From Eudorina sp. 2006-703-Eu-15 (lineage: Eukaryota; Chlorophyta; Chlorophyceae; Chlamydomonadales; Volvocaceae): 64,000 nt of DNA. Below are positions 46,311-56,857 of the stretch, piece after piece. Made by a program: the position numbers and the translations under genes. The stretch covers positions 1,007,956 through 1,071,955 of the forward strand of contig BDSI01000034.1 in NCBI GenBank assembly GCA_003117195.1, in the 5' to 3' direction. The notes under the pieces were generated by a model. That model did not search any database. It was not told where the DNA came from and was given only the letters and a program-made list of their open reading frames with translations. Position 1 is the first letter of the stretch. Each line of letters starts with the position of its first letter.

Positions 46311-47384
46311 CAGACTGGGGGGCCGAGGGGGCCCGGGCCTGTCACCGAGGGCCGCGGGAGCGGACGGCGCTGCTGGCTGCGGCGCTGCCGGAGCTGGATC
46401 GCCGGCCACCGGTACGTCAGGCATGTCAGCGTCTGCCAGGGCGGGGCCCGCAGCTGTGGGGCCAGCGGGGTGAGCCCCATCACGGGGGCCGGCCGCGGTG
46501 GGGCCCCCTGACACACTTCTCAGGTCGATGATGCTGATGCGCACCGTCTGCTCTCCAATGTGAAACGCCCGGGGCAGGCGGCCCAGGTCGGGGTCTGATG
46601 CGGGGGCCTGAATGAAAGCCACCAGGTGGGAGGCGTCAGGGAGGCTGCCGGCAGGCGTGCCGCCCCGAGCCAGGGGGTCCCCAAGGAGCTCGCCGGCCAC
46701 AAGGTCGGCGCCAGCAGCCGTGGAGTCCACCAGGCCCGCACAGTGGAGCAGGACCCCTGAGACGCCCTCCAGAGCAAAGGCGCCTGGTAGCCCGGTGATG
46801 ACTAGCTTGTGGGTGTGCGGGCGCAGGGGCACATACAACGGCTGGACCAGCACCTGAAGTTGCAGCCCTCCAGCAACAACAGGGAGGTGGTGCTGGCGCA
46901 GCAGAGCTGCCACAGCATTTTCACCACTAAGCCCAGGGCAGGAGCCCAGCACGACACTGGTGGAGCGGCCTTGGCCATGGACGGCCTGGTTGACAAAGTC
47001 GCCGGGTTTGCTGGCAGCCAGCGCCGCGCTGACGGCCGCAGCACATGCCTGCTGAAGGCACGAGTCTGGGAGTACACCATGTGTGGCGGGAAACGAGGCC
47101 CCCACCAGGAGGCGGGGCTGAATGAGAAGGTCCACCGCCTTGAGTTCAGTGGTCAGCGACGCTCCTGGCAGGGCCCGGCCAGGCTGTGCACGCCACACAG
47201 GGAGGACAGCAGCCGGGGCAGTGGCCCAGCCAGCAGGCGCCCCCGGCAGTGGCAGGCGGTGCCGGCGCATGGAGGCGGGTACTGCGGCAGAGGCCGGTGC
47301 AAAGGCCCGTGGAGCCCTGGTCAGGGGCCCATCCCTGGGCCAGCGGGCAGGGTCGGAAGGCAGGGGTCCCGCACGGCAATTCAT
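45633..47384 (-). CDS. LINE ORF1, first reading frame
   Basis: From ATG (47384, after a CAG/CAA-rich tract that reads Ala-Thr in this frame) the frame stays open to 45633, 583 residues. The part before about 46290 looks coding. It contains PLYVPLRPHTHKLVITGLPGA, which has the look of an RRM-type strand-loop (VITGLPGAF), and HLVAFIQAPASDPDLGRLP. After about 46290 the proline-rich reading is probably out of frame, the natural continuation being one frame over (46310-44977). ORF1 proteins of this class bind element RNA; that role is inferred. The TTG at 47582 extends the frame but is an unlikely start. Confidence 0.6.
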   Translation of the reverse strand: MNCRAGPLPSDPARWPRDGPLTRAPRAFAPASAAVPASMRRHRLPLPGAPAGWATAPAAVLPVWRAQPGRALPGASLTTELKAVDLLIQPRLLVGASFPATHGVLPDSCLQQACAAAVSAALAASKPGDFVNQAVHGQGRSTSVVLGSCPGLSGENAVAALLRQHHLPVVAGGLQLQVLVQPLYVPLRPHTHKLVITGLPGAFALEGVSGVLLHCAGLVDSTAAGADLVAGELLGDPLARGGTPAGSLPDASHLVAFIQAPASDPDLGRLPRAFHIGEQTVRISIIDLRSVSGGPTAAGPRDGAHPAGPTAAGPALADADMPDVPVAGDPAPAAPQPAAPSAPAALGDRPGPPRPPSLADQARWWRRQGPTRGSPTSQLPQPPWPAPCRQSSPVCRPHMTASGQCIPGRGLAFQGVIPRPGAPTVPAPTVPRPRPGSLPVPVCSPVGAPHWRRPPAAPPGSLPPLWPARGRRLTPGVLSHPASTRGAPWPPSWLPPPAALSAPPASQPQLLPAPPPPPCQPPKRRLHTGAARRQLPLVPRRPRVPTAQCTPPPPGPHQLHLVLARISRHQVPQCSPRGRPPCQ

Positions 47385-48098
47385 TGCTGCTGTTGCTGTC
47401 ACTGCTGCTGCTGTTGCTACCGCTGCTGCTGCGGCTGTTGCTGCTGCTGTTGCTGCTGCTGCGGCGGCTGCTGTTGCTGCTGTTGCTGTCGTGGCTGTCG
47501 CTGCGGCTGTGCACCCGCCACACTGCGCGGCGGTTGCTGGGCCCCCAACTCTGCTGTGAGGGACCCGTGGCAGGCAGCTCAAAGGGGGACTTGCGCTCCA
47601 CCCGTGAGAGCCCTGGTGCTGCTAAAGCTGCCGGCTGAGAGCACTGGCAGGCAAGGTAAAAACACAACAACAGCAGGACAACACCCCGCAAGCACCCCAA
47701 ACACAGACCAAAGCCCCAAAACAGCCACCAAACCCCGACCCCTAGCAAACCACAAAACAAACCCCGCCCTGGGAAACCCGCCCCAGGCCCTCCTGACAGA
47801 GCTAGACCAGGCAAGCGGGGGCCCCTACAGGGCGCAGCACACCAGAGTCGACGAGGGCTCCAGAGCAGCTCCGTCCACAGCAGTTGCCACAAAGGGCAAC
47901 ACCGAAGAGCTAAGATTCGCCAGCAGTAGGCCGGTCAGGTTGCGCCCAGCAGCTCCAAGTTTGCCGGCGCCATGAGAGCCGCACCGCAGGAAATACTGGA
48001 CGACAGTGAGCAGCCCAGATCTTGACCCAAATGGAAGAGCGGGTAATACTGTTGTAAACTGGATAGGAACGGAGCCTGGAAACTGGTGCTATGATATA
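47385..48098 (-). promoter_or_regulatory. 5'UTR / internal promoter region of the full-length LINE
   Basis: About 0.7 kb before the first ORF1 ATG, found only once in the window because all other copies are 5'-truncated. Inferred to hold the internal promoter; no motif is recognised. Confidence 0.5.
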
Positions 48099-48480
48099 GG
48101 CTGCTGCAGTTGGGTGTTGCCCTGCTTCTTTGGGTAGTGTTTGCCTCGTTGCTGTGTTCTGGTTTTGTAGCTGTTTTTCTTTTCTTTTATTTGTCTTTTG
48201 TTGTTTGTTGGTGGGTGGGTCGTCTTTGGCCTTCCGTCTCGCCTGTTGGCCTGGAGTAGGAGGTGGTTCCCTTTCCTTCTGGTTGGTGCCTCTGGGGCTC
48301 GGTTGTGGTGTGGTGGTCTTTGCTTGCCGTCTGGCCTTCTTCCCGGCTTGCTGTTTGGTCTGCTTCCGTCCCTTTGTCCTTGTAACGTCCCTCTCAGAAA
48401 AAAAAAAAAAAAAAGGTGCGGCCTTGTTGTGCCGTTTTGCCGCTTTGGGAGCTTTTCTCTCCCTCTTTTTTTGCTGTAGC
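48099..48480 (+). mobile_element. Continuation of the LINE 3'UTR that hosts the full-length copy
   Basis: Resumes at GGCTGCTGCAG and runs to CTCCCTC (about 48465), followed by a T-run and GCTGTAGC of mixed origin. It is split by the + strand micro-insertion 48265-48414. Confidence 0.8.
48265..48414 (+). mobile_element. LINE 3'-end insertion (150 bp with A17)
   Basis: Inserted after GGAGTAGGAGGT; GGT (AGGT with a tail A) repeats at 48415. Same orientation as its host. Confidence 0.85.
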
Positions 48481-49720
48481 TTTTTTTTTTTTTTCTGAGA
48501 GGGACGTTACAAGGACAAAGGGACGGAAGCAGACCAAGCAGCAAGCCGGAAAGAAGGCCAGACGGCAAGCAAAGACCACCACACCGCAACCGAGCCCCAG
48601 AGGCACCAACCAGAAGGAAAGGGAACCAAGCAACGCCAACCTCACAGACAGGACGGGGACAGGGACAGGGCGGCAGAGGGAGAGAAAAAGCTCCCAATGC
48701 GGCAAAACGGCACAACAAGGCCGCACCTCCTACTCCAGGCCACCAGGCGAGACGGAAGGCCAAAGACGACCCACCCACCAACAAACAACAAAAAACAAAA
48801 AAAAGAAAAGAAAAACAGCTACAAAACCAGAAGATAGCAACGAGGCAAACACTACCCAAAGAAGCAGGGCAACACCCAACTGCAGCAGCCACAGAAGACA
48901 CAAAGCAAACAAACGGAAGCAACAACCTGCCCACCGAAGGGCCCAACCGCCCAACCGAAGGAACCCAACCCCCCACCCCCCAAAAAACAGACCCCCCAGG
49001 CTCGCACGAACCCAAAAGCAACGAGGTGCCGCCCAAGGCACAGGAGGCCAGGGCACGAGCACACCAAGGCGCCAAGCACGTCACGGCCGAACCCGGGTGC
49101 CGCTCGGTAGGGTCTCGAGCACGAGCACACCGCAGGGCCGCACAACAGGGCGCCGCTCCACCAGCCACGCCAACAGACGCCGGCCCGGCAGAGCACGAGC
49201 ACGCCACGAGCAAGGGAAACGTCTAGGGCTGGTACCCTGCGGGGCGCAGCAAGCAGGCACACCCCTCCCTCGCCAACCCAACCCTGGAGGCCCTCACCCC
49301 TACAACACTGGCCCCCCTAGACCCCAGCACCCTCGAGGCCCCCACACAAAGCCGAACTGAAACCCCCTTTCACTACTGCCCTACACAAACCGGAAACGGC
49401 TCACACAACAAACCCCCCTGAGCTGGGCTGAGCTGATGCTGTAGCTTTTTTTTTTTTTTGCTGTAGCTGTAGCTGCGAGCTGAAACTAATCTGACATTAC
49501 TGTGGCGGCAGCCTGTGGGGCTGGCACAGGGTGGGCCAGGGACAGCTGGACCCGCAGCCTGGGCGCCTGCCCTTCGGCACGCTCGACAGAGCACAGGACA
49601 CCTTCATGCGCCCACGAGGCTTCGAAGGCGTCCAGCGGAGCTGTCTTCAGCTGGGCGGTGATGTGTGAGAGTGGCAAGCCAGCCATGGTGTCGTCGGGCA
49701 ACGCTGCCATCCGGAAATGC
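48481..49720 (-). mobile_element. 5'-truncated LINE (3'UTR and ORF2 C-terminus)
   Basis: T14, full 3'UTR with a pure T14 insertion at 49446-49459 (duplication GCTGTAGC), then ORF2 codons to CATCCGGAAATGC (49720). Confidence 0.85.
49446..49459 (-). repeat. Pure poly(T) insertion with 8 bp duplication
   Basis: GATGCTGTAGC, T14, GCTGTAGCTGTAGC; uninterrupted copies have GATGCTGTAGCTGTAGC. Only the tail was integrated. Confidence 0.85.
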
Positions 49721-49860
49721 TTGGTCTGCTTCCGTCCCTTTGTCCTTGTAACGTCCCTCTCAGAAAAAAAAAAAAAAGGACAAAGGGACGGAAGCAGACC
49801 AAGCAGCAAGCCGGGAAGAAGGCCGTCCCTCTCAGAACAAAAAAAAAAAAAAAAAAAAAA
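49721..49860. mobile_element. Cluster of three LINE 3'-end scraps
   Basis: 49721-49777: + strand, 43 nt plus A14. 49778-49824: - strand 3'UTR lacking its first 20 nt. 49825-49860: + strand GTCCCTCTCAGAAC plus A22, inserted in the last piece with GGCC (AAGGCC) duplicated at 49861. Confidence 0.8.
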
Positions 49861-51430
49861 GGCCAGACGGCAAGCAAAGACCACCACACCGCAACCGAGC
49901 CCCAGAGGCACCAACCAGAAGGAAAGGGAACCAAGCAACGCCAACCTCACAGACAGGACGGGGACAGGGACAGGGCGGCAGAGGGAGAGAAAAGCTCCCA
50001 AAGCGGCAAAACGGCACAACAAGGCCGCACCTCCTACTCCAGGCCAACAGGCGAGACGGAAGGCCAAAGACGACCCACCCACCAACAAACAACAAAAGAC
50101 AAAAAAAAAAGAAAAGAAAAACAGCTACAAAACCAGAACACAGCAACGAGGCAAACACTACCCAAAGAAGCAGGGCAACACCCAACTGCAGCAGCCACAG
50201 AAGACACAAAGCAAACAAACGGAAGCAACAACCTGCAGCAGCCCCAGGGAACACCGGAACTCCCAACAGAAGGAGACACACCAGACCGCCCAACCGAAGG
50301 AACCCAAACCCCCCACCCCCCAAAAACAGACCCCCCAGGCTCGCACGAACCCAAAAGCACCGAGGTGCCGCCCAAGGCACAGGAGGCCAGGGCACGAGCA
50401 CACCAAGGCGCCAAGCACGTCACGGCTGAACCCGGGTGCCGCTCGGTAGGGTCTCGAGCACGAGCACACCGCAGGGCCGCACAACAGGGCGCCGCTCCAC
50501 CAGCCACGCCAACAGACGCCGGCCCGGCAGAGCACGAGCACGCCACGAGCAAGGGAAACGTCTAGGGCTGGTACCCTGCGGGGCGCAGCAAGCAGGCACA
50601 CCCCTCCCTCGCCAACCCAAACCTGGAGGCCCTCACCCCTACAACACTGGCCCCCCTAGACCCCAGCACCCTCGAGGCCCCCACACAAAGCCGAACTGAT
50701 ACCCCCTTGCACTAATGCCCTACACAAACCGGAAACGGCTCACACAACAAAACCCCCTGGAGCTGGGCTGAGCTGATGCTGTAGCTGTAGCTGCGAGCTG
50801 AAACTAATCTGACATTACCGCGGCGGCAGCCTGTGGGGCTGGCACAGGGTGGGCCAGGGACAGATGGACCCGCAGCCTGGGTGCCTGCCCTTCGGCACGC
50901 TCGACAGAGCACAGGACACCTTCATGCGCCCATGAGGCTTCGAAGGCGTCCAGCGGAGCTGTCTTCAGCTGGGCGGTGATGTGTGAGAGTGGCAACCCAG
51001 CCATGGTGTCGTCGGGCAACGCTGCCATCCGGAAATGCGCCCACATGAGCCGTTGGAGCTCGCTGACCACCTGGGTGACGACCGCTTCAGAGGGGCAGGG
51101 CTCGGTGTCAGCGGCTTGGTGGTGGCACCAGACGGCCCACAGCCAGGTGGCCCGAAGGGCGGTCCAGAGGGTTTGCAGGCCCGGGATGGTGGGGTACTGG
51201 CCCCAGGCGGCGGCCCAGTCTCCCAGCAGCAGTTCAACGCTCATCATTGGGGGGCCGGGCCCCCCGGTGATGGCCCCCCAGAGAGCCACCAGCCACTCAC
51301 GAGCACCCTGGTACGCCGGGCAGGCCACAAAGATGTGGGTCAAGCTGTCCAGGCACGGTTCTGGCCCCCATCGCCGTGGCTGCTGCTGCTGTGGCTGCTG
51401 CTGTGGCTGCTGCTGTGGCTGTTGGCAGGG

Positions 51431-51465
51431 TCGTCCCTCTCAGAAAAAAAAAAAAAAAAAAAAAA
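51431..51465 (+). mobile_element. 35 bp LINE micro-insertion (13 nt plus A22)
   Basis: TCGTCCCTCTCAG plus A22 in the zinc-knuckle coding region; GGG on both sides (51428-51430, 51466-51468). Confidence 0.9.
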
Positions 51466-51676
51466 GGGTGGGTGGCTGCAGGCGGCGCGGTCTGGCCGGC
51501 CTTTGGTTGCTAGGTACAGGCCGCACGGGAGCCGTGCATGGTGCAGCCGCCACACCAGGGCCTTGGCCCGGTTGCTGGCCGGGCTGTCCCACAGCCGCTG
51601 CCAGGTCTTGTGCTTCTGGGCCGCCGTGGGTGCACCCAAGCCCGGCGGGTCTGGCGGTTCAGGCGGGTCAGGTGGG

Positions 51677-51714
51677 TTTTTTTTTTTTTTTTTTTTCTGA
51701 GAGGGACGTTACAA
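51677..51714 (-). mobile_element. 38 bp LINE micro-insertion (T20 plus 18 nt)
   Basis: T20 then CTGAGAGGGACGTTACAA; GGG on both sides (GGGT if one T is shared). Confidence 0.9.
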
Positions 51715-53051
51715 GGGTCTGGCAGGTCAGGTGGGTCCGGCGGGGCGGGTGGGTCCACGGGGGCCAGCTGATCTGGTAGGTCCGGCGGGCTCCCTTGCAG
51801 CGGCCCTGCGGGGTGGTGGTTGATGAAGGTAGATGGCCCAGCTGTCGAGGGACCTGCCCCTGGGTCCCCCCGGCTGTGAGGACGCCGCTGAGTTGCCGGC
51901 AGCTGAGTGACACTGGCTGTGAACGGGGAGAGTGGGTTGCAACGTGGCTGCATCCAGGCTGCAGGCTGGACTGGGTGCATCCTGAACCAGCTGCTATGGC
52001 TGGGGGCCCGGTTGGCTGCATGCTGCCGTCTCCATTCCTCCTCCAGGACTGTGAGTGCACTGCGATTACCCGGGAGTGTAGGCCACGCAGCGGGCGTCAG
52101 GGGTCCTGGGCCGTGGTCTCCCAAAGCCAGGCGTGCAGCTGTGAGACGGCGGCGAGTTTCGCAGACTGTGTAGTGTACCAGTGGCAGGGCGCCGTGGCCA
52201 TGACTGAGGGGGTGGCACTGCACCTCGCTCCAGGGGCCCAGGAGCTGGTTCTCGGTTGGCCACAAGGCCGGCCGCTCAGCCGGTGGGGCAGCCTGGTACG
52301 CCAGCCGCTCCGCCAGGGACCAGAAGCGGCGCGGCTTTTTGCCTGGTAGGACACAGGCCGCCAGCCACGCTTCAGGGGCCGCTGCCCCGGCCGCTGTTGG
52401 TTCAGGGGTGACGAGGCGGCCGCTGGGCAGGGTCCGCCCTCAGGCATACCGGGGGGCTGGAATGGCTGTCCTGTCACTGGGTCCCGAAGGGCTGCATTGT
52501 AGTACAGCGGCTCATGCAGCAGCGCCCGCGCGTCAGTGCCCTCAGGGTAAGGCAGCCGGCAGGGCTGTGAGGCCCGGAAGGATGTCACCAGGCTGGCCAG
52601 GTACGGGGGCAGGTTTGCCGGTGGGTCCACCGTCCCATACACCCAACCCCAGCCGGCGGTCCCCCGGGGGGCCCAGTTAGCGAAGAGGGAGCGCATGATC
52701 AGCTTCCAGGGCTGCCGGCCTGGTTGGGCTAACTGCGCCAGGGTCTTGCCATGCAGTGCTGCAAGGAAGGAGTCAAGGTCAATGTGACCAACCCCGCCAC
52801 ACTCGTGGTCTTGGCATGCCACCACTGGATCCGGCTTCAGCAGTGCACGACCATTGCACACCAGGGTAGCATCTTCAGGCAGCAACGACCAGGCTGTGAA
52901 GCCGTCGATGCACTTCCGCAGCGCTGCCAGCTGGGGTGGGGAGGGCTGGACAAAGGAGAAGTGGAAGGCAAGGGCATTGCCCAATACCTGCTTGGCCACG
53001 TGGACCCTGCCAACGAAGCTGAGGCCATGCCGCCGCCACACCTGCCCGATG

Positions 53052-53503
53052 TCCTTGTAACGTCCCTCTCAGAAAAAAAAAACCCCTGCCACTTCTGAGA
53101 GGGACGTTACAAAGACAAAGGGACGGAAGCAGACCAAGCAGCAAGCCGGGAAGAAGGCCAGACGGCAAGCGAAGACCACCACACCGCAACCGAGCCCCAG
53201 AGGCACCAACCAGAAGGAAAGGGAACCAAGCAACGCCAACCTCACAGACAGGACGGGGACAGGGACAGGGCGGCAGAGGGAGAGAAAAGCTCCCAAAGCG
53301 GCAAAACGGCACAACAAGGCCGCACCTCCTACTCCAGGCCACCAGGCGAGACGGAAGGCCAAAGACGACCCACCCACCAACAAACAACAAAAACAAAAAA
53401 AGAAAAGAAAAACGGCTACAAAACCAGAACACAGCAACGAGGCAAACACTACCCAAAGAAGCAGGGCAACACCCAACAGCAGCAGCCACAGAAGACACAA
53501 AAC
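53052..53503. mobile_element. Back-to-back LINE 3' ends
   Basis: 53052-53082 is a + strand 3' terminus (21 nt plus A10). After CCCCTGCCAC, a - strand 3'UTR (53093-53503) starts at TTCTGAGAGG almost without tail. Confidence 0.75.
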
Positions 53504-54640
53504 AGGTGTCCTGTGCTCTGTCGAGCGTGCCGAAGGGCAGGCGCCCAGGCTGCGGGTCCATCTGTCCCTGGCCCACCCTGTGCCAGCCCCACAGGCAGAC
53601 GCCGCAGTAATGTCAGATTAGTTTCAGCTCGCAGCTACAGCTACAGCGTCAGCTCAGCCCAGCTCAGGGGGGTTTGTTGTGTGAGCAGTTTCCGGTTTGT
53701 GTAGGGCAGTAGTGTAAGGGGGTTTCAGTTCGGCTTTGTGGGGGGCCTCGAGGGTGCTGGGGTCTAGGGGGGCCAGTGTTGTAGGGGTGAGGGCCTCCAG
53801 GGTTGGGTTGGAGAGGGAGGGGTGTGCCTGCTTGCTGCGCCCCGCAGGGTACCAGCCCTGGACGTTTCCCTTGCTCGTGGCGTGCTCGTGCTCTGCCGGG
53901 CCGGCGTCTGTTGGCGTGGCTGGTGGAGCGGCGCCCTGTTGTGCGGCCCTGCGGTGTGCTCGTGCTCGAGACCCTACCGAGCGGCACCCGGGTTCGGCCG
54001 TGACGTGCTTGGCGCCTTGGTGTGCTCGTGCCCTGGCCTACTATGCCTTGGGCGGCACCTCGGTGCTTTTGGGTTCGTGCGAGCCTGGGGGGTCTGTTTT
54101 TTGGGGGTGGGGGTTTGGGTTCCTTCTGTTGGGCGGTCTGGTGTGTCTCCTTCTGTTGGGAGTTCCGGTGTTCTCTGGGGCTGCTGCAGGTTGTTGCTTC
54201 CGTTGTTTGCTTTGTGTCTTCTGTGGCTGCTGCAGTTGGGTGTTGCCCTGCTTCTTTGGGTAGTGATTGCCTCGTTGCTGTCTTCTGGTTTTGTAGCTGT
54301 TTTTCTTTTCTTTTTTTTGTTTTTTGTTGTTTGTTGGTGGGTGGGTCGTCTTTGGCCTTCCGTCTCACCTGGTGGCCTGGAGTAGGAGGTGCGGCCTTGT
54401 TGTGCCGTTTTGCCGCATTGGGAGCTTTTTCTCTCCCTCTGCCGCCCTGTCCCTGTCCCCGTCCTGTCTGTGAGGTTGGCGTTGCTTGGTTCCCTTTCCT
54501 TCTGGTTGGTGCCTCTGGGGCTCGGTTGCGGTGTGGTGGTCTTCGCTTGCCGTCTGGCCTTCTTCCCGGCTTGCGGCTTGGTCTGCTTCCGTCCCTTTGT
54601 CCTTGTAACGTCCCTCTCAGAAAAAAAAAAAAAAAAAAAA
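53504..54640 (+). mobile_element. 5'-truncated LINE with A20
   Basis: About 115 bp of the ORF2 end (stop TAG near 53620), complete 3'UTR to CTCAG, A20 (54621-54640). Confidence 0.85.
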
Positions 54641-55816
54641 GGGCCGCACAACAGGGCGCCGCTCCACCAGCCACGCCAACAGACGCCGGCCCGGCAGAGC
54701 ACGAGCACGCCACGAGCAAGGGGAACGTCCAGGGCTGGTACCTTGCGGGGCGCAGCAAGCAGGCACACCCCTCCCTCGCCAAACCCAACCCTGGAGGCCC
54801 TCACCCCTACAACACTGGCCCCCCTAGACCCCAGCACCCTCGAGGCCCCCACACAAAGCCGAACTGAAACCCCCTTTCACTTCTGCCCTACACAAACCGG
54901 AAACGGCTCACACACCAAACCCCCCTGAGCTGGACTGAGCTGATGCTGATGCTGTAGCTGTAGCTGCGAGCTGGAACTAATCTGACAGTACTGCGGCGGC
55001 AGCCTGTGGGGCTGGCACAGGGTGGGCCAGGGACAGATGGACCCGCAGCCTGGGCGCCTGCCCTTCGGCACGCTCGACAGAGCACAGGACACCTTCATGC
55101 GCCCATGAGGCTTCGAAGGCGTCCAGCGGAGCTGTCTTCAGCTGGGCGGTGATGTGTGAGAGTGGCAACCCAGCCATGGTGTCGTCGGGCAACGCTGCCA
55201 TCCGGAAATGCGCCCACATGAGCCGTTGGAGCTCGCTGACCACCTGGGTGACGACCGCTTCGGAGGGGCAGGGCTCGGTGTCAGCGGCTTGGTGGTGGCA
55301 CCAGACGGCCCACAGCCAGGTGGCCCGAAGGGCGGTCCAGAGGGTTTGCAGGCCCGGGATGGTGGGGTACTGGCCCCAGGCGGCGGCCCAGTCTCCCAGC
55401 AGCAGTTCAACGCTCATCATTGGGGGCCGGGCCCCCGGTGATGGCCCCCCAGAGAGCCACCAGCCACTCACGAGCACCCTTGTACGCCGGGCAGGCCACA
55501 AAGATGTGGGTCAAGCTGTCCATGCACGGTTCTGGCCGCCATCGCCGCGGCTGCTGCTGCTGTGGCTGCTGCTGTGGCTGTTGGCAGGGTGGGTGGCTGC
55601 AGGCGGCGCGGTCCGGCCGGCCTTTGGTTGCCGCTGGGCAGGGCAGCCAGTAGAGCTCCGGACGGGCTGCGGACCCAGTTGCTGTCCAGTGACACTTGCC
55701 AATTTGCTGCTTCAGGAAGTTCTGCGGTGAGGAGGCCACCTGGCAGGTGCCAGTCTGGAGGCACGGCGGCCAGCACAGCCTGCAGTTGGGGGTCACGCTG
55801 GGCCAGGGCTGGGGCT
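54641..55816 (-). pseudogene. LINE 3'UTR part and ORF2 C-terminal piece
   Basis: Starts within the 3'UTR (GGGCCGCACAACAGGG). It covers the stop region (about 54985) and ORF2 through the zinc-knuckle (CAG-rich 55540-55590). A deletion at about 55632 (TTTGGTTG/CCGCTGGGC) follows, and it ends in GGGCTGGGGCTG. Confidence 0.8.
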
Positions 55817-56857
55817 GTTGGGCGTTCCGGTGTTCCCTTGGGCTGCTGCAGGTTTGTTGCTTCCGTTGTTTGTTTTGTGTCTTCTGTGGCTGCTGCAGTT
55901 GGGTGTTGCCCTGTTTCTTTGGGTAGTGTTTGCCTCGTTGCTGTGTTCTGGTTTTGTAGCCGTTTTTCTTTTCTTTTTTTGTTTTTGTTGTTTGTTGGTG
56001 GGTGGGTCGTCTTTGGCCTTCCGTCTCGCCTGGTGGCCTGGAGTAGGAGGTGCGGCCTTGTTGTGTCGTTTTGCCGCTTTGGGAGCTTTTCTCTCCCTCT
56101 GCCGCCCTGTCCCTGTCCCCGTCCTGTCTGTGAGGTTGGCGTTGCTTGGTTTTCCTTTCCTCCTGGTTGGTGCCTCTGGGGCTTGGTCGCAGTGTGGAGG
56201 TCTTCGCTTTTTTTTTTTTTCTGAGAGGGAAGTTACAAGGACAAAGGGACGGAAGCAGACCAAGCAGCAAGCCGGGAAGAAGGCCAGACGGCAAGCGCCG
56301 TTGCCCTGCTTCTTTGGGTAGTGTTTGCCTCGTTGCTGTGTTCTGGTTTTGTAGCTGTTTTTCTTTTCTTTTTTTTTTTGTCTTTTGTTGTTTGTTGGTG
56401 GGTGGGTCGTCTTTGGCCTTCCGTCTCGCCTGTTGGCCTGGAGTAGGAGGTGCGGCCTTGTTGTGCCGTTTTGCCGCTTTGGGAGCTTTTCTCTCCCTCT
56501 GCCGCCCTGTCCCTGTCCCCGTCCTGTCTGTGAGGTTGGCGTTGCTTGGTTCCCTTTCCTTCTGGTTGGTGCCTCTGGGGCTCGGTTGCGGTGTGGTGGT
56601 CTTTGCTTGCCGTCTGGCCTTCTTCCCGGCTTGCTGCTTGGTCTGCTTCCGTCCCTTTGTCCTTGTAACGTCCCTCTCAGAAAAAAAAAAAAAAAAAAAA
56701 AAGCGAAGACCACCACACCGCAACCGAGCCCCAGAGGCACCAACCAGAAGGAAAGGGAACCAAGCAACGCCAACCTCACAGACAGGACGGGGACAGGGAC
56801 AGGGCGGCAGAGGGAGAGAAAAACTCCCAAAGCGGCAAAACGGCACAACAAGGCCGC
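55817..56857. mobile_element. Three-layer nest of LINE 3'UTRs
   Basis: A + strand 3'UTR (55817-56207) is followed by a - strand 3' end (T13 56208-56220, then 56221-56297). That piece is split by a + strand copy (56298-56702, A22 at 56681-56702) with GCG (AGCG) duplicated, so the - copy resumes at 56703 and ends at about 56857. Confidence 0.8.

Larger units (their letters stand above)
37702..48098 (-). mobile_element. Full-length LINE, about 9.05 kb without its insert
   Basis: On the - strand: 5'UTR (48098-47385), ORF1 frames, ORF2, 1.0 kb 3'UTR (38722-37722), TGTAA 12 nt before the tail, and A20 (37721-37702). The + strand LINE 3'UTR that hosts it reads TTCTG on the left and GGCTGCTGCAG on the right, which join to the uninterrupted TTCTGTGGCTGCTGCAG. 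This fixes both ends and shows no target duplication. It is interrupted by 39972-41310. The coding layout (APE endonuclease plus reverse transcriptase, poly(A) tail) is L1-type and resembles Zepp-like elements of green algae. Confidence 0.85.
49861..53051 (-). mobile_element. 5'-truncated LINE (3'UTR and ORF2 C-terminal half)
   Basis: 3'UTR to about 50817, then ORF2 up to CACACCTGCCCGATG (53051). An internal deletion at about 52431 removes some 390 bp between GGGCAG and GGTCCGCCC. It also contains the micro-insertions at 51431-51465 and 51677-51714. The ORF2 part is a pseudogene. Confidence 0.85.
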
